Below are positions 7,874 through 15,987 of a stretch of 64,000 nucleotides of DNA, in pieces. A model generated the notes under the pieces. It saw only the letters and a program-made list of their open reading frames with translations. It made no database searches and had not been told where the DNA came from. How positions within the stretch are numbered: the first letter of the stretch is position 1; the number at the start of each line of letters is the position of its first letter. Source of the stretch: UBA1479 sp040221095 (GTDB lineage: Bacteria; Pseudomonadota; Alphaproteobacteria; Rhodospirillales; Casp-alpha2); NCBI GenBank assembly GCA_040221095.1, contig JAVJVP010000003.1, positions 124,001 to 188,000 on the forward strand. Direction: 5' to 3'. The translations under genes and the position numbers were made by a program.

Positions 7874-8407
7874 GTGGCCCCATTCATCCTGATCCTGTTC
7901 ATCGCCGTCCCGGTCATCGAGATCGGCCTGTTCGTGCAGGTCGGCGGCGTGATCGGCCTGTGGCCGACCCTGGCCGTGGTCATCCTGACGGCGGTGTTGG
8001 GCACGGCGCTGCTGCGCCATCAGGGGCTCGACACCCTGCGCCGGGTGCAGGACAGCCTGGCCCAGGACCGCCTGCCCGTGGCCGAAATGTTCGACGGGCT
8101 TTGCCTCCTGATGGCCGGGGCCCTGCTGCTGACCCCCGGCTTCATGACCGACGCCTTCGGCTTTCTGTTGTTCGTGCCGCCGTTCCGCGCCGCCGCCGCC
8201 CAGGCGATCGGGCGCTATGTCCTGAGCCACGGCCGGGTCCATGTCCAGACCTCGGGCCTGGGGTCCGGGCCCGGGCCGGATCCAAGACGGGGCCCGGGCG
8301 GCGGACCGGTGATTGACGGCGACTTCGAGGAAGTCGCGCCGGAGACGGCGGCCCTCGACGGCCGCGACCCCACGAAACGCCCGGACGGGCCGCCGGACAG
8401 CCGCTAG
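7874..8407 (+). CDS. fxsA: FxsA family membrane protein
   Basis: A 177-residue protein with the FxsA core: hydrophobic segments PFILILFIAVPVIEIGLF, then WPTLAVVILTAVLGTALLRHQG and GALLLTPGFMTDAFGFLLFVPPFR. It ends in a charged, Gly/Pro-rich cytoplasmic tail. E. coli FxsA relieves phage T7 exclusion by the F plasmid; its normal role is unknown. The start is GTG at 7874. The 267-bp gap to the divergent Tim44-like gene must carry promoters for both; CTTGAGAT near 7838 is a weak -35 candidate. Confidence 0.9.
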   Translation: MAPFILILFIAVPVIEIGLFVQVGGVIGLWPTLAVVILTAVLGTALLRHQGLDTLRRVQDSLAQDRLPVAEMFDGLCLLMAGALLLTPGFMTDAFGFLLFVPPFRAAAAQAIGRYVLSHGRVHVQTSGLGSGPGPDPRRGPGGGPVIDGDFEEVAPETAALDGRDPTKRPDGPPDSR

Positions 8408-8492
8408 AAGGCCCGGGTCCGGGCCGCCTTGGCGGTTGTTCCCGGCCCTGATCCATGGTAGCCAGCTATCCGCCTTTAATACGGAGACGATC

Positions 8493-8996
8493 ATGAGCGA
8501 CGACACGACGCCCGAGACAGACGCAGCCGCAGCAAACGGGGTCAAGGAGGGCGACCAGGTGCCCCTGATGATTCACGGCCAGTACATCAAGGACCTGTCC
8601 TTCGAGGTTCCCGGCGCGCCGCAGATTTTTCTCGAGGCGCCCAAGGGCCAGCCCGAGATCAACCTGAACCTGGACGTCCAGGTCGAAGGCATTGCCGAAG
8701 ACGTGTTCGAGGTCATTCTCGACATCAAGGCCGAAAGCAAGATCGCCGGCAAAGCAACCTACATCATGGAACTGAAGTACGCGGGGCTGTTCACCCTGCG
8801 CGTGCCGGAACAGCACCGGGCGTCGCTTCTGTTCGTGGAATGCCCGCGCCTGATGTTTCCCTTCGCCCGCGCGATCATCGCGGACATCACCCGCGACGGG
8901 GGGTTCCAGCCGCTGGTGCTCGGCCCGATCGACTTCGCGGCGCTGTATCAGCAGAACATCGACAAGCTGCAGAGCCAGACCAAAAGCGACGCCTAG
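8493..8996 (+). CDS. secB: Protein-export chaperone SecB
   Basis: A 167-residue SecB, the tetrameric cytoplasmic chaperone that delivers unfolded preproteins to SecA. The family core QYIKDLSFEVPGAPQIF, then NLNLDVQVEGIAEDVFEV and the ECPRLMFPFAR motif are all present. The ATG at 8493 is preceded by GGAGA at proper spacing; the frame is open further upstream, but that part overlaps the fxsA end and is not SecB-like. The stop is only three bases from the stop of convergent dnaQ. Confidence 0.97.
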   Translation: MSDDTTPETDAAAANGVKEGDQVPLMIHGQYIKDLSFEVPGAPQIFLEAPKGQPEINLNLDVQVEGIAEDVFEVILDIKAESKIAGKATYIMELKYAGLFTLRVPEQHRASLLFVECPRLMFPFARAIIADITRDGGFQPLVLGPIDFAALYQQNIDKLQSQTKSDA

Positions 8997-8999
8997 GGA

Positions 9000-9665
9000 T
9001 CAGGCGAACCACACGGGGTCCGTCAGTTTTTCCAGAAAGGCCCGATGGGCCGTTTCCTCGTCCGGGCGCGGCGCATGGGCGCGCGGCGGGCGGGCGACCC
9101 GCTCCACGGTCACGCCCTGGGCCCCCGCCTCGGCGGCGAGTTCCAGATCCGGCTGACGGCCGCCGATCAGTTCCAGATAGACCTCGGCCAGCAGACGCGC
9201 GTCCAACAGGGCGCCGTGCAGGTCGCGGTGGGTGTTGTCGATCTGGAACCGTCGGCACAGCGCGTCCAGGCTGGCCCCGGCGCCGGGAAACTTCTTGCGC
9301 GCCATGGCGACGGTGTCGACGGCCTGGGCGAGCGGGATCGACGGCCGTTTCAGGCGCGCCAGTTCCGCATTGATGAAGCCCATGTCGAAGGACGCGTTGT
9401 GGATCACCAGGGGGGCGTCGCCGACGAAGTCCAGGAACGCGTCGGCGATATCGGCGAATACCGGGTGTTCGCCCAGGAATTCCACCGACAGGCCGTGCAC
9501 GTTGAAGGCCTCGATCGGCATGTCCCGTTCGGGGTTGACGTATTGATGATAGGTCCGTCCCGTGGCGACGTGGTTGAGCAGTTCGACACAGCCGATTTCG
9601 ACGATGCGGTGGCCGCTCAGGGGATCAAGCCCGGTCGTTTCCGTATCCAGTACCACTTCCCGCAT
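9000..9665 (-). CDS. dnaQ: DNA polymerase III epsilon subunit (3'-5' exonuclease)
   Basis: A 221-residue DEDDh exonuclease, the proofreading subunit of DNA polymerase III. ExoI is DTETTGLD (residues 7-14), ExoII lies in HNASFDMGFIN, and ExoIII is in HRDLHGALLDARLLAEVY. The C-terminal tail probably contacts the alpha subunit. The ATG at 9665 has a good AAGGAG seven bases upstream. It is the last gene of the minus-strand run ppsR-like, maf, aroE, coaE, dnaQ that leaves the origin leftward. Confidence 0.96.
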   Translation of the reverse strand: MREVVLDTETTGLDPLSGHRIVEIGCVELLNHVATGRTYHQYVNPERDMPIEAFNVHGLSVEFLGEHPVFADIADAFLDFVGDAPLVIHNASFDMGFINAELARLKRPSIPLAQAVDTVAMARKKFPGAGASLDALCRRFQIDNTHRDLHGALLDARLLAEVYLELIGGRQPDLELAAEAGAQGVTVERVARPPRAHAPRPDEETAHRAFLEKLTDPVWFA

Positions 9666-9686
9666 GGGTCGCTCCTTAACCTCGGA

Positions 9687-10310
9687 TCACCAATAAGAGG
9701 AGGGAGCCCAGACCCGTCCTTTGCATGTGTGCAGCAGTGTGACCGCCCGCTTGAGATCCATCAAGGCCGCATGTCGGCCGATGCCCGTATCGACGGTGAA
9801 ATCGGCGAGTTGGACCTTTTCTGCCGCCGGCACCTGACGGGCCAGGATGGCTTCGAATTTTTTTTCCGTCATCCCGGGGCGGGCCAGGACCCGGCGGCGC
9901 TGCAGGGCCGGGCGGCAGTGCACCACCAGGACCGCGTCGCAGCGCGCGTCGCCGCCGGTTTCGAACAGCAGGGGGATGTCGAGCACGACCAGGGGTACCC
10001 GCCGGCGGGCACAGCCGGCGAGGAAATTTTTTTCCGACCGCCGGACCAGGGGGTGGAGGATCGCCTCCAGCCGTTTGAGCGCCGCGTCGTCGTCGAACAC
10101 CCGCGCCCCCAGGGCCTGGCGGTCGACGGCGCCGTTCTTCACCACGCCGGGAAAGGCCGCCCCGACCGCATCGACCGCCGCCCCGCCCGGGCCGATCAGG
10201 GCATGCACGGCAGCGTCCGCGTCGTGGACCGGCAGGCCCTGGCCCCGCAGCTGCGCCGCCGCCGTGGACTTGCCCATGCCGATGGAGCCGGTCAGCCCGA
10301 GGATGAACAT
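9687..10310 (-). CDS. coaE: Dephospho-CoA kinase
   Basis: A 207-residue CoaE, which phosphorylates the 3'-hydroxyl of dephospho-CoA in the last step of coenzyme A synthesis. The P-loop is GLTGSIGMGKST (residues 5-16). It is followed by the HDADAAVH motif and the lid-like LHPLVRRSEKNF segment. It lies 15 bp downstream of aroE and 21 bp upstream of dnaQ on the same strand, so it is probably cotranscribed with both. Confidence 0.95.
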   Translation of the reverse strand: MFILGLTGSIGMGKSTAAAQLRGQGLPVHDADAAVHALIGPGGAAVDAVGAAFPGVVKNGAVDRQALGARVFDDDAALKRLEAILHPLVRRSEKNFLAGCARRRVPLVVLDIPLLFETGGDARCDAVLVVHCRPALQRRRVLARPGMTEKKFEAILARQVPAAEKVQLADFTVDTGIGRHAALMDLKRAVTLLHTCKGRVWAPSSYW

Positions 10311-10325
10311 ATCCGCGCGGCCTGC

Positions 10326-11177
10326 TCAGCCCTGGCCCAGATGGGCGAGGATGCGGGCCCGCAGGTCCGGCGTCACCTGGGGGGCGGCCCCGAACCAGGC
10401 TTCGAAGCCGGGCCGGGCCTGATGCAGCAGCATGCCGAGCCCGTCGACCACCGGATTGCCCCGCGCCCGGGCGGCGGCGAGCAGACCCGTTTCCAGGGGC
10501 GCGTAGACGATGTCGTTGACCAGCGCCGCCCCGGGCAGGGCGTCCAGGGAAATCTCCAGGGGATCCTTGCCGGTCATGCCTTGGGTCGTGGTGTTGACCA
10601 GAAGGTTGGCCCCCGCGAGGACCGAAGGCCGGTCCTCCCAGTCATGGACCGTGACCGGGCCGCCCAGGTCGCGGGCCATGCGCGCGGCGCGGTCACGGGT
10701 GCGGTTGGTCAGTTTAATGTCGGGCACGCCCGCGTCGATCAAGGCCACGACCACGGCCCGCGCCGCGCCGCCGGCGCCCAGGACCACGGCCGGGCCGGCG
10801 GCCGGATTCCAGCCGGGCACCCCTTCTTTTAAATTTTCCAGAAAGCCGAAGCCGTCCGTGTTGGTGCCGGTCAGGCGGCCGTCGTCGCCGACGATCACCG
10901 TGTTGACGGCGCCGATGCGCCGGGCTAGGGCGTCGGCGTCGTCGACGGCGGCCAGGGCGGCTTCCTTATGAGGGACGGTCACGTTGACGCCGCGAAACCC
11001 CAATTTCGCCAGGGCCCGGAGGGCCTCGGCGAAATTTTCCGGTGCCACCGGCAGCGGCACATAGGCGCCGTCGATGCCCAGGCTGTCCAGCCAATGGCCG
11101 TGCAGCACGGGCGACAGGGAATGGCTTACGGGCCATCCCATCACGCCTGCCAGTTTCGCCCGCCCGGTCATGGTCAT
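10326..11177 (-). CDS. aroE: Shikimate dehydrogenase (NADP+)
   Basis: A 283-residue AroE that reduces 3-dehydroshikimate in aromatic amino acid synthesis. The substrate site GWPVSHSLSPVLH is near residue 14, the catalytic Lys is in NVTVPHKEAA, and the NADP-binding loop is GAGGAARAVVVALIDAG. Two ATGs lie two codons apart (11177 and 11171) and either may start translation. It follows maf by 18 bp. Confidence 0.96.
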   Translation of the reverse strand: MTMTGRAKLAGVMGWPVSHSLSPVLHGHWLDSLGIDGAYVPLPVAPENFAEALRALAKLGFRGVNVTVPHKEAALAAVDDADALARRIGAVNTVIVGDDGRLTGTNTDGFGFLENLKEGVPGWNPAAGPAVVLGAGGAARAVVVALIDAGVPDIKLTNRTRDRAARMARDLGGPVTVHDWEDRPSVLAGANLLVNTTTQGMTGKDPLEISLDALPGAALVNDIVYAPLETGLLAAARARGNPVVDGLGMLLHQARPGFEAWFGAAPQVTPDLRARILAHLGQG

Positions 11178-11195
11178 CGTCTTGCGTCCGTTCCG

Positions 11196-11819
11196 TCAGT
11201 CCAGCAGGCCGGCCGTCCCGTCACCCCGCCGGCGCAGTTCGCCGAGCAGGGCCAGCAGCGGCAGGCCCAGGATGGTAAAATAGTCGCCTTCGATGGCCGC
11301 GAACAACTGCGCACCCAGGCCTTCCAACTGATAGGCCCCGACGGAGGTCAGCACCCCGTCGCCGGCGCGGGCCAGATAATCGGCGATGGCGGCGGCGTCG
11401 AGGGGCCGCATGGTCAATCGGGCCACGGCATGATGGCGCCAGATCACGTCCCCGTCCCGCGCCAGGACGACGGCGGAAATAAGGGTATGGTCGCGGCCGG
11501 CGAGACGTTCCAGGGTTCGCGCCGCGGCGGCCAGGTCCTCCGGCTTGCGCAGGCTTGCGCCGTCCACGTCCAGCATCTGATCGGCGCCGATCACCAGGGC
11601 GCCCGGATGGCGCGATGCGACCAGGGCCGCCTTGGCAGCGGCCAGGGCCAGGGCGACCTCGGGCGTGGCCATGCCGTCCCGGCGGCAGTCCGCTTCTATT
11701 TTCGGTTCATCGACGTCCGCCGGGTCGATGGTGATGTCGACGCCGGCGGCGCGCAGCATGTCGGCGCGCACGCGGCTGCCCGAGGCCAGGACCAACCGGG
11801 TCCCGGACCCGCCCGTCAC
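11196..11819 (-). CDS. maf: Maf-like nucleotide pyrophosphatase
   Basis: A 207-residue Maf/HAM1-fold protein with the N-terminal LVLASGSRVRADML motif, the E-A-D-C-R region and GADQMLD. Maf proteins hydrolyse dTTP, UTP or modified nucleotides as house-cleaning enzymes; the exact substrate is not readable here. The start is GTG at 11819, overlapping the stop of the upstream COG1806 gene (GTGA), so the two are coupled. Confidence 0.93.
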   Translation of the reverse strand: MTGGSGTRLVLASGSRVRADMLRAAGVDITIDPADVDEPKIEADCRRDGMATPEVALALAAAKAALVASRHPGALVIGADQMLDVDGASLRKPEDLAAAARTLERLAGRDHTLISAVVLARDGDVIWRHHAVARLTMRPLDAAAIADYLARAGDGVLTSVGAYQLEGLGAQLFAAIEGDYFTILGLPLLALLGELRRRGDGTAGLLD

Positions 11820-12646
11820 GTCAGGGGTCCGGGGGCTTCCCCGCGGCGGCGGCTCAGCAGCTGGATCACGTTGGCCGCCGTTTCCTCGATGGATTTGCGG
11901 GTCACGTTGATGACCGGCCAGTCGTATTTCGAGAACACGCGGCGGGCCTCGGTAATCTCCTTCGACACCATGTCGAGGTCGACATAGTCGGTGTTTTCGT
12001 CCTGATCGAGCAGGCGCAGGCGCTGGCGGCGGATTTCCACCAGCCGGCGCGGGTCCTTGGTCAGGCCGACGACCAGCGGATGGGTCAGCTTGAACAGATC
12101 GTCGGGCAGGGGCACGCCGGGCACAAAGGGCACGTTGGCGGTCTTCAGCCCCCGGTTGGCCAGGTACACGCTGGTCGGGGTCTTGGATGTGCGCGACACG
12201 CCGACCAGCACCACGTCGGCCTCGTCCAGATCCCAGGTCGACTGGCCGTCGTCATGGCTGAGGGCGAAGTGCATGGCCTCGATGCGGTCGAAATATTCCG
12301 CGTCCATGACGTGCTGACGCCCGGCGCGGCCGCGCACCTTGGCGTTGAAATAACCGCCCATGGCGTTGAGCACGGGATCGAGGACATGAATGTGCGGCAC
12401 CATCAGGCGGCGGCAGCCGTCTTCCAGATGTTTGCGCAGGTCTTCATGAACCAGGGTGTAGAGCACCATGCCCGGCTGATCGTGCACGGCGGCGAGCAGC
12501 TGGTCGATCTGTTCGGGCGAGCGCACCATGCTCCACATATGCTCCTGCGCCTGGACGCTGTCGAACTGCGCCAGGCAGGCGCGCGCGACCATGGACACGG
12601 TTTCGCCCGTGCTGTCCGAAACGAGGTGCAGGTGGAACTCCTTCAC
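11816..12646 (-). CDS. PEP synthase/PPDK regulatory kinase-phosphorylase (COG1806)
   Basis: A 276-residue DUF299/PSRP protein. The family adds and removes phosphate on phosphoenolpyruvate synthase or pyruvate phosphate dikinase using ADP and phosphate. The nucleotide-binding loop VGVSRTSKTPTSVYLA is near residue 150, and the N-terminus FHLHLVSDSTGET is typical. The start is GTG at 12646 with GGAG upstream. In alphaproteobacteria this gene is the conserved left neighbour of oriC, and it faces away from hemE. Confidence 0.94.
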   Translation of the reverse strand: MKEFHLHLVSDSTGETVSMVARACLAQFDSVQAQEHMWSMVRSPEQIDQLLAAVHDQPGMVLYTLVHEDLRKHLEDGCRRLMVPHIHVLDPVLNAMGGYFNAKVRGRAGRQHVMDAEYFDRIEAMHFALSHDDGQSTWDLDEADVVLVGVSRTSKTPTSVYLANRGLKTANVPFVPGVPLPDDLFKLTHPLVVGLTKDPRRLVEIRRQRLRLLDQDENTDYVDLDMVSKEITEARRVFSKYDWPVINVTRKSIEETAANVIQLLSRRRGEAPGPLT

Positions 12647-13112
12647 GGGCGGGAAAACTCCGGCACAAGGCCTGTATGAAATCGGGACGGACTGTGGACA
12701 ACCGGGGTGTTTTTCACAAAGCCCCGTTTTCCACGCGCTGACCGTTTATGGATACACAGGCAAAATGCAGCTGTAAAACACAATTCAGCCCTTCGCGGAG
12801 CGGTGACAACCCGGGTAGCGGCCCGATTCCATCCCGGCTTTTCCCGATTCTCATTTGTCCGGAAAACACCCGGGATTCAATTGCCTGCGGCATCTTCGCC
12901 CGGGGCTGTACACAGCCTGGCGGTCGCCCGCCGGCATCGGCGTTATGGAATCGGGATAACCTGTTGACGCATTTGATCCCCGTCATTCCACCCCCCTACT
13001 ACAACATCAATAATCTTTATAAATACTTGTTTATTTGAATAGGGAGGGCACCCGTCTATGGTGCCGGACGGGTCTTGAAGGCCCCTGAACGAACCTTTGG
13101 AGACCCGATCCC
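12647..13112. other. Putative chromosomal replication origin (oriC)
   Basis: This 466-bp gap lies between COG1806 and hemE, the established oriC locus in Caulobacter and Rickettsia. DnaA-box-like 9-mers include TGTGGACAA (12693-12701, one mismatch to the reverse-strand consensus), TTTTTCACA (12710-12718), TTTTCCACG (12727-12735), TATGGATAC (12747-12755) and TCGGGATAA (12951-12959); the later ones are weak. A strongly AT-rich tract at about 12997-13041 could be the unwinding element. Gene orientation flips here. No TTAA-N7-TTAA CtrA sites were seen. The region must also carry promoters for both flanking genes. Confidence 0.75.
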
Positions 13113-14138
13113 TTGCGTCCATTCCTTGAACCCTTTCACGGCAAAATCCCGGCCCGGCCGCCGGTCTGGTTCATGCGCCAGGCCGGACGCTATCTTTCCG
13201 AATACCGGGAGCTGCGCAAGACCGCGCCGAACTTCCTGAGCTTCTGCTATTCGCCGGATCTGACCGTGGAGGCGACGTTGCAGCCGATCCGGCGCTACGG
13301 CTTCGACGCGGCGATCATGTTTTGCGACATCCTGGTGATCCCCGATGCGCTGGGCCAGAACGTGCGGTTCGAGGAGGGGGTCGGCCCGCTGCTGGACCCG
13401 ATCACCGACCGGGCGGGCATTTCGGCGCTGAAGACCGGGGGCGTGCTGGATCATCTGGCGCCGGTGTTCGAAACCCTGACCCGGCTGCGCAAGGAATTGC
13501 CCGATGAAACGGCCTTGATCGGTTTCGCGGGATCCCCCTGGACCCTGGCGTTCTACATGATCGAAGGCCGGGGCGGCGTCGACGGCGGCAAGCTGAAGCG
13601 CATGGCGTACGGCCAGCCAGAGGATTTCGCCGCGCTGATGGCGGTGCTGGAGGAAGCCCTGGTCGCCTATCTGTGCCGCCAGGTCGAGGCCGGGGCGGAA
13701 GTGCTGCAGCTGTTCGACAGCTGGTCCGGCATCGCCGACGAAACCCTGTTCAAGCGCTGGATCATCGAGCCGACGGCGCGCATCGTGGCGCGGGTCAAGG
13801 AAGCCCATCCGACGGTGCCGGTCATCGGCTTTCCCCGGGGGGCGGGACCCATGGTCGCGGCCTATGCGGCGGAGACGGGGATCGACGGCATGTCCGTGGA
13901 CAGCCAGGTGCCGCTGTCCTGGGCGCGGGACAACGTTCCGGCCCATCTGGTGCTGCAGGGCAATCTGGATAATCAGCTTCTGGTCACCGGCGGCGAGGAA
14001 ATGGACCGCGCCGTGCGACGGATCGTCGGCGACATGCAGGGCCATCCCTTCGTGTTCAACCTGGGCCATGGCATTCTGCCGCCGACGCCGCCGGAACATG
14101 TCGGGCGGGTGTTGGATGTACTGCGGGGCAAGGACTGA
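13113..14138 (+). CDS. hemE: Uroporphyrinogen decarboxylase
   Basis: A 341-residue HemE that removes four acetate carboxyls from uroporphyrinogen III to make coproporphyrinogen III. The signature PPVWFMRQAGRYLSEYRELR is near the N-terminus, and the substrate motif YGFDAAIMFCDILVIPDALG follows. The start is TTG at 13113 with GGAG about 10 bases upstream; no ATG fits the family N-terminus. First gene of hemE-hemH-hemJ on the rightward replichore. Confidence 0.96.
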   Translation: MRPFLEPFHGKIPARPPVWFMRQAGRYLSEYRELRKTAPNFLSFCYSPDLTVEATLQPIRRYGFDAAIMFCDILVIPDALGQNVRFEEGVGPLLDPITDRAGISALKTGGVLDHLAPVFETLTRLRKELPDETALIGFAGSPWTLAFYMIEGRGGVDGGKLKRMAYGQPEDFAALMAVLEEALVAYLCRQVEAGAEVLQLFDSWSGIADETLFKRWIIEPTARIVARVKEAHPTVPVIGFPRGAGPMVAAYAAETGIDGMSVDSQVPLSWARDNVPAHLVLQGNLDNQLLVTGGEEMDRAVRRIVGDMQGHPFVFNLGHGILPPTPPEHVGRVLDVLRGKD

Positions 14139-14143
14139 ATCTG

Positions 14144-15193
14144 ATGGCGGGCAAGCGGGCGGTCGTGCTGTTCAACCTGGGTGGTCCCGACGGGCCGGAC
14201 GCGGTCGAGCCGTTTCTGTTCAACCTGTTCAAGGACCCGGCGATCATTTCCCTGCCCAATCCCCTGCGCTGGTTCATCGCCAGGATGATCAGCCGCCGCC
14301 GCGCCCCCATCGCGCGGGAGATTTACGGAAACATCGGCGGCCGGTCGCCGCTACTGTCGGAAACCCAGGCTCAGGCATCGGCCCTGGAAGCGGCCCTGAA
14401 CGGAACGGGTCATCCGGAAACCCGGGTGTTCGTCTGCATGCGCTACTGGCATCCCATGAGTACCGAGACGGCTCAGGCGGTTGCGGCCTTCGGTCCCGAC
14501 CAGGTGATCGAACTGCCGCTCTACCCGCAATATTCGACGACGACCTCGGGCTCGTCCCTCAAGGACTGGCGGCGGGCGGCGAAAGCGGCCGGGGTGACGG
14601 AAAACGCGCGGGCGGCCTGCTGCTATCCCACGGCGGCGGGGTTCATCGCGGCCCAGGCGGATCTGGTCGCCGAAGGGATATCCGCGGCCAAGGAAACGGG
14701 AGCGCCCAGGGTTCTGTTTTCCGCCCATGGTCTGCCGAAGAAGGTCATCGCCAAGGGTGACCCCTACCAGTGGCAGGTTGAGCAGACGGCGGCGGCGGTG
14801 GTCGATGATCTTCGCGCGCGGGGGATCGACGGCTTTGATCCGATCGTCTGTTACCAAAGCCAGGTCGGCCCCCTGGAATGGATCGGCCCGGCGACGGAGG
14901 ACGAGATCAAGCGCGCGGGCGCCGACAAGGTGCCCCTGGTCGTGGTGCCCATCGCCTTCGTGTCGGAGCATTCGGAAACCCTGGTCGAGCTGGACATCGA
15001 ATACCGCGAGGTCGCCGACCATGCGGGCGTGCCGGCCTATCACCGGGTGCGCACCGTCGGCACGGCGCCGGGCTTCATCGCGGCCCTGGCCGGGATCGTC
15101 GAAACGGCTTCCAGTCCGGGGACGCGGTCCTGCCATCCATCGGGGGCGCGGATCTGCCCGGGGGAATGGTCGGGCTGTCCCTGCGCGGCCTAG
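14144..15193 (+). CDS. hemH: Ferrochelatase
   Basis: A 349-residue HemH that inserts Fe2+ into protoporphyrin IX to give protohaem. The catalytic His is in VLFSAHGLPKKV and the acidic pathway in FVSEHSETLVELDIEY; YQSQVGPLEWIGP is also present. The last 20 residues contain Cys 330, 338, 345 and 347, which could bind a [2Fe-2S] cluster, as reported for some ferrochelatases. It starts five bases after hemE and ends 14 bases before hemJ. Confidence 0.96.
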   Translation: MAGKRAVVLFNLGGPDGPDAVEPFLFNLFKDPAIISLPNPLRWFIARMISRRRAPIAREIYGNIGGRSPLLSETQAQASALEAALNGTGHPETRVFVCMRYWHPMSTETAQAVAAFGPDQVIELPLYPQYSTTTSGSSLKDWRRAAKAAGVTENARAACCYPTAAGFIAAQADLVAEGISAAKETGAPRVLFSAHGLPKKVIAKGDPYQWQVEQTAAAVVDDLRARGIDGFDPIVCYQSQVGPLEWIGPATEDEIKRAGADKVPLVVVPIAFVSEHSETLVELDIEYREVADHAGVPAYHRVRTVGTAPGFIAALAGIVETASSPGTRSCHPSGARICPGEWSGCPCAA

Positions 15194-15207
15194 AGGAGAT
15201 CGGGGCC

Positions 15208-15654
15208 ATGGAACTGAGCGCCACCGCCTATGTCTGGATCAAGGCCCTGCATGTGATCAGCGTGATCGCCTGGATGGCCGGGCTGCTCTACCTGCCGCGC
15301 CTGTTCGTCTATCACTGCGATGCCGAAGCCGGTTCGGACAAGTCGGAAACCTTCAAGATCATGGAACGCCGCCTGATGCGGGGCATCATGAATCCGGCGA
15401 TGATGCTGGCCGTGACCTTCGGTCTGGTCCTCATGGCCGGGTCGGGGACAGGGATCTGGCACACCCTGTGGTTTCCGGTGAAGGCCGTGGCGGTTCTGGC
15501 GATGATGGTGATGCACGTGTTCTGCGGCAAGTGGCGGCGCGATTTCGAGCACGACCGCAACCACCGTTCGGCCCGCTTCTACCGCTTCATGAACGAGGTC
15601 CCAGCGGTGCTGATGGTCGTTATCGTGATCATGGTCATCGTGCGGCCGGACTAG
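15208..15654 (+). CDS. hemJ: Protoporphyrinogen IX oxidase HemJ (UPF0093)
   Basis: A 148-residue integral membrane protein of the HemJ family, which oxidises protoporphyrinogen IX to protoporphyrin IX. About four hydrophobic segments are visible, with the conserved His in KALHVISVIAWMAGLLYLPR and a second in FVYH. The ATG at 15208 has GAGGAGAT upstream. The order hemE-hemH-hemJ puts three of the last haem-synthesis steps in one likely operon. Confidence 0.93.
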   Translation: MELSATAYVWIKALHVISVIAWMAGLLYLPRLFVYHCDAEAGSDKSETFKIMERRLMRGIMNPAMMLAVTFGLVLMAGSGTGIWHTLWFPVKAVAVLAMMVMHVFCGKWRRDFEHDRNHRSARFYRFMNEVPAVLMVVIVIMVIVRPD

Positions 15655-15705
15655 TCAGGAGCGGCCTTGTCAACGGGCGTGAAGGTTTCGGCACAAAAAG
15701 TTCAA

Positions 15706-15734
15706 TTGACTTGATTTTCCGCATTCGTTAATCA
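15706..15734 (+). promoter_or_regulatory. Candidate sigma-70 promoter and long leader of rho
   Basis: TTGACT (15706-15711) and TAATCA (15729-15734) are separated by 17 bases in the 333-bp gap before rho. This would give an untranslated leader of about 245 nt (to 15987). Long leaders are known in rho genes that limit their own expression by Rho-dependent termination. An ORF at 15741-16154 crosses into rho out of frame and lacks a ribosome site, so I do not call it a gene. Confidence 0.5.
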
Positions 15735-15987
15735 TCCCCTGTGCCGACGCGGACGGCATCCCGCCTCTTTCGGGCCTGGTTCATCAAAGGTCCCGCCCAA
15801 TCCGATTTCCATCGACCAACCCGGCCCGGGCGCGTCCGATGTCTAGCAACGGTCTCAACCGGTTCCGTCAGGACCCTGGGGCCGCCTCGCAGGCCGGTAC
15901 GTCGCCACGACCAAGACGGCCCGTTCGACCGACGCCTCTTCCGGCCCCCGTCCTTTCCCGTTTCCCCACATACCGATCAGGCCCCAC

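Noticed and set aside
12748..13038. Plus-strand ORF of 96 codons in the putative origin
   Set aside because: It crosses the DnaA-box cluster and the AT-rich tract, has no ribosome site and its product resembles no protein.
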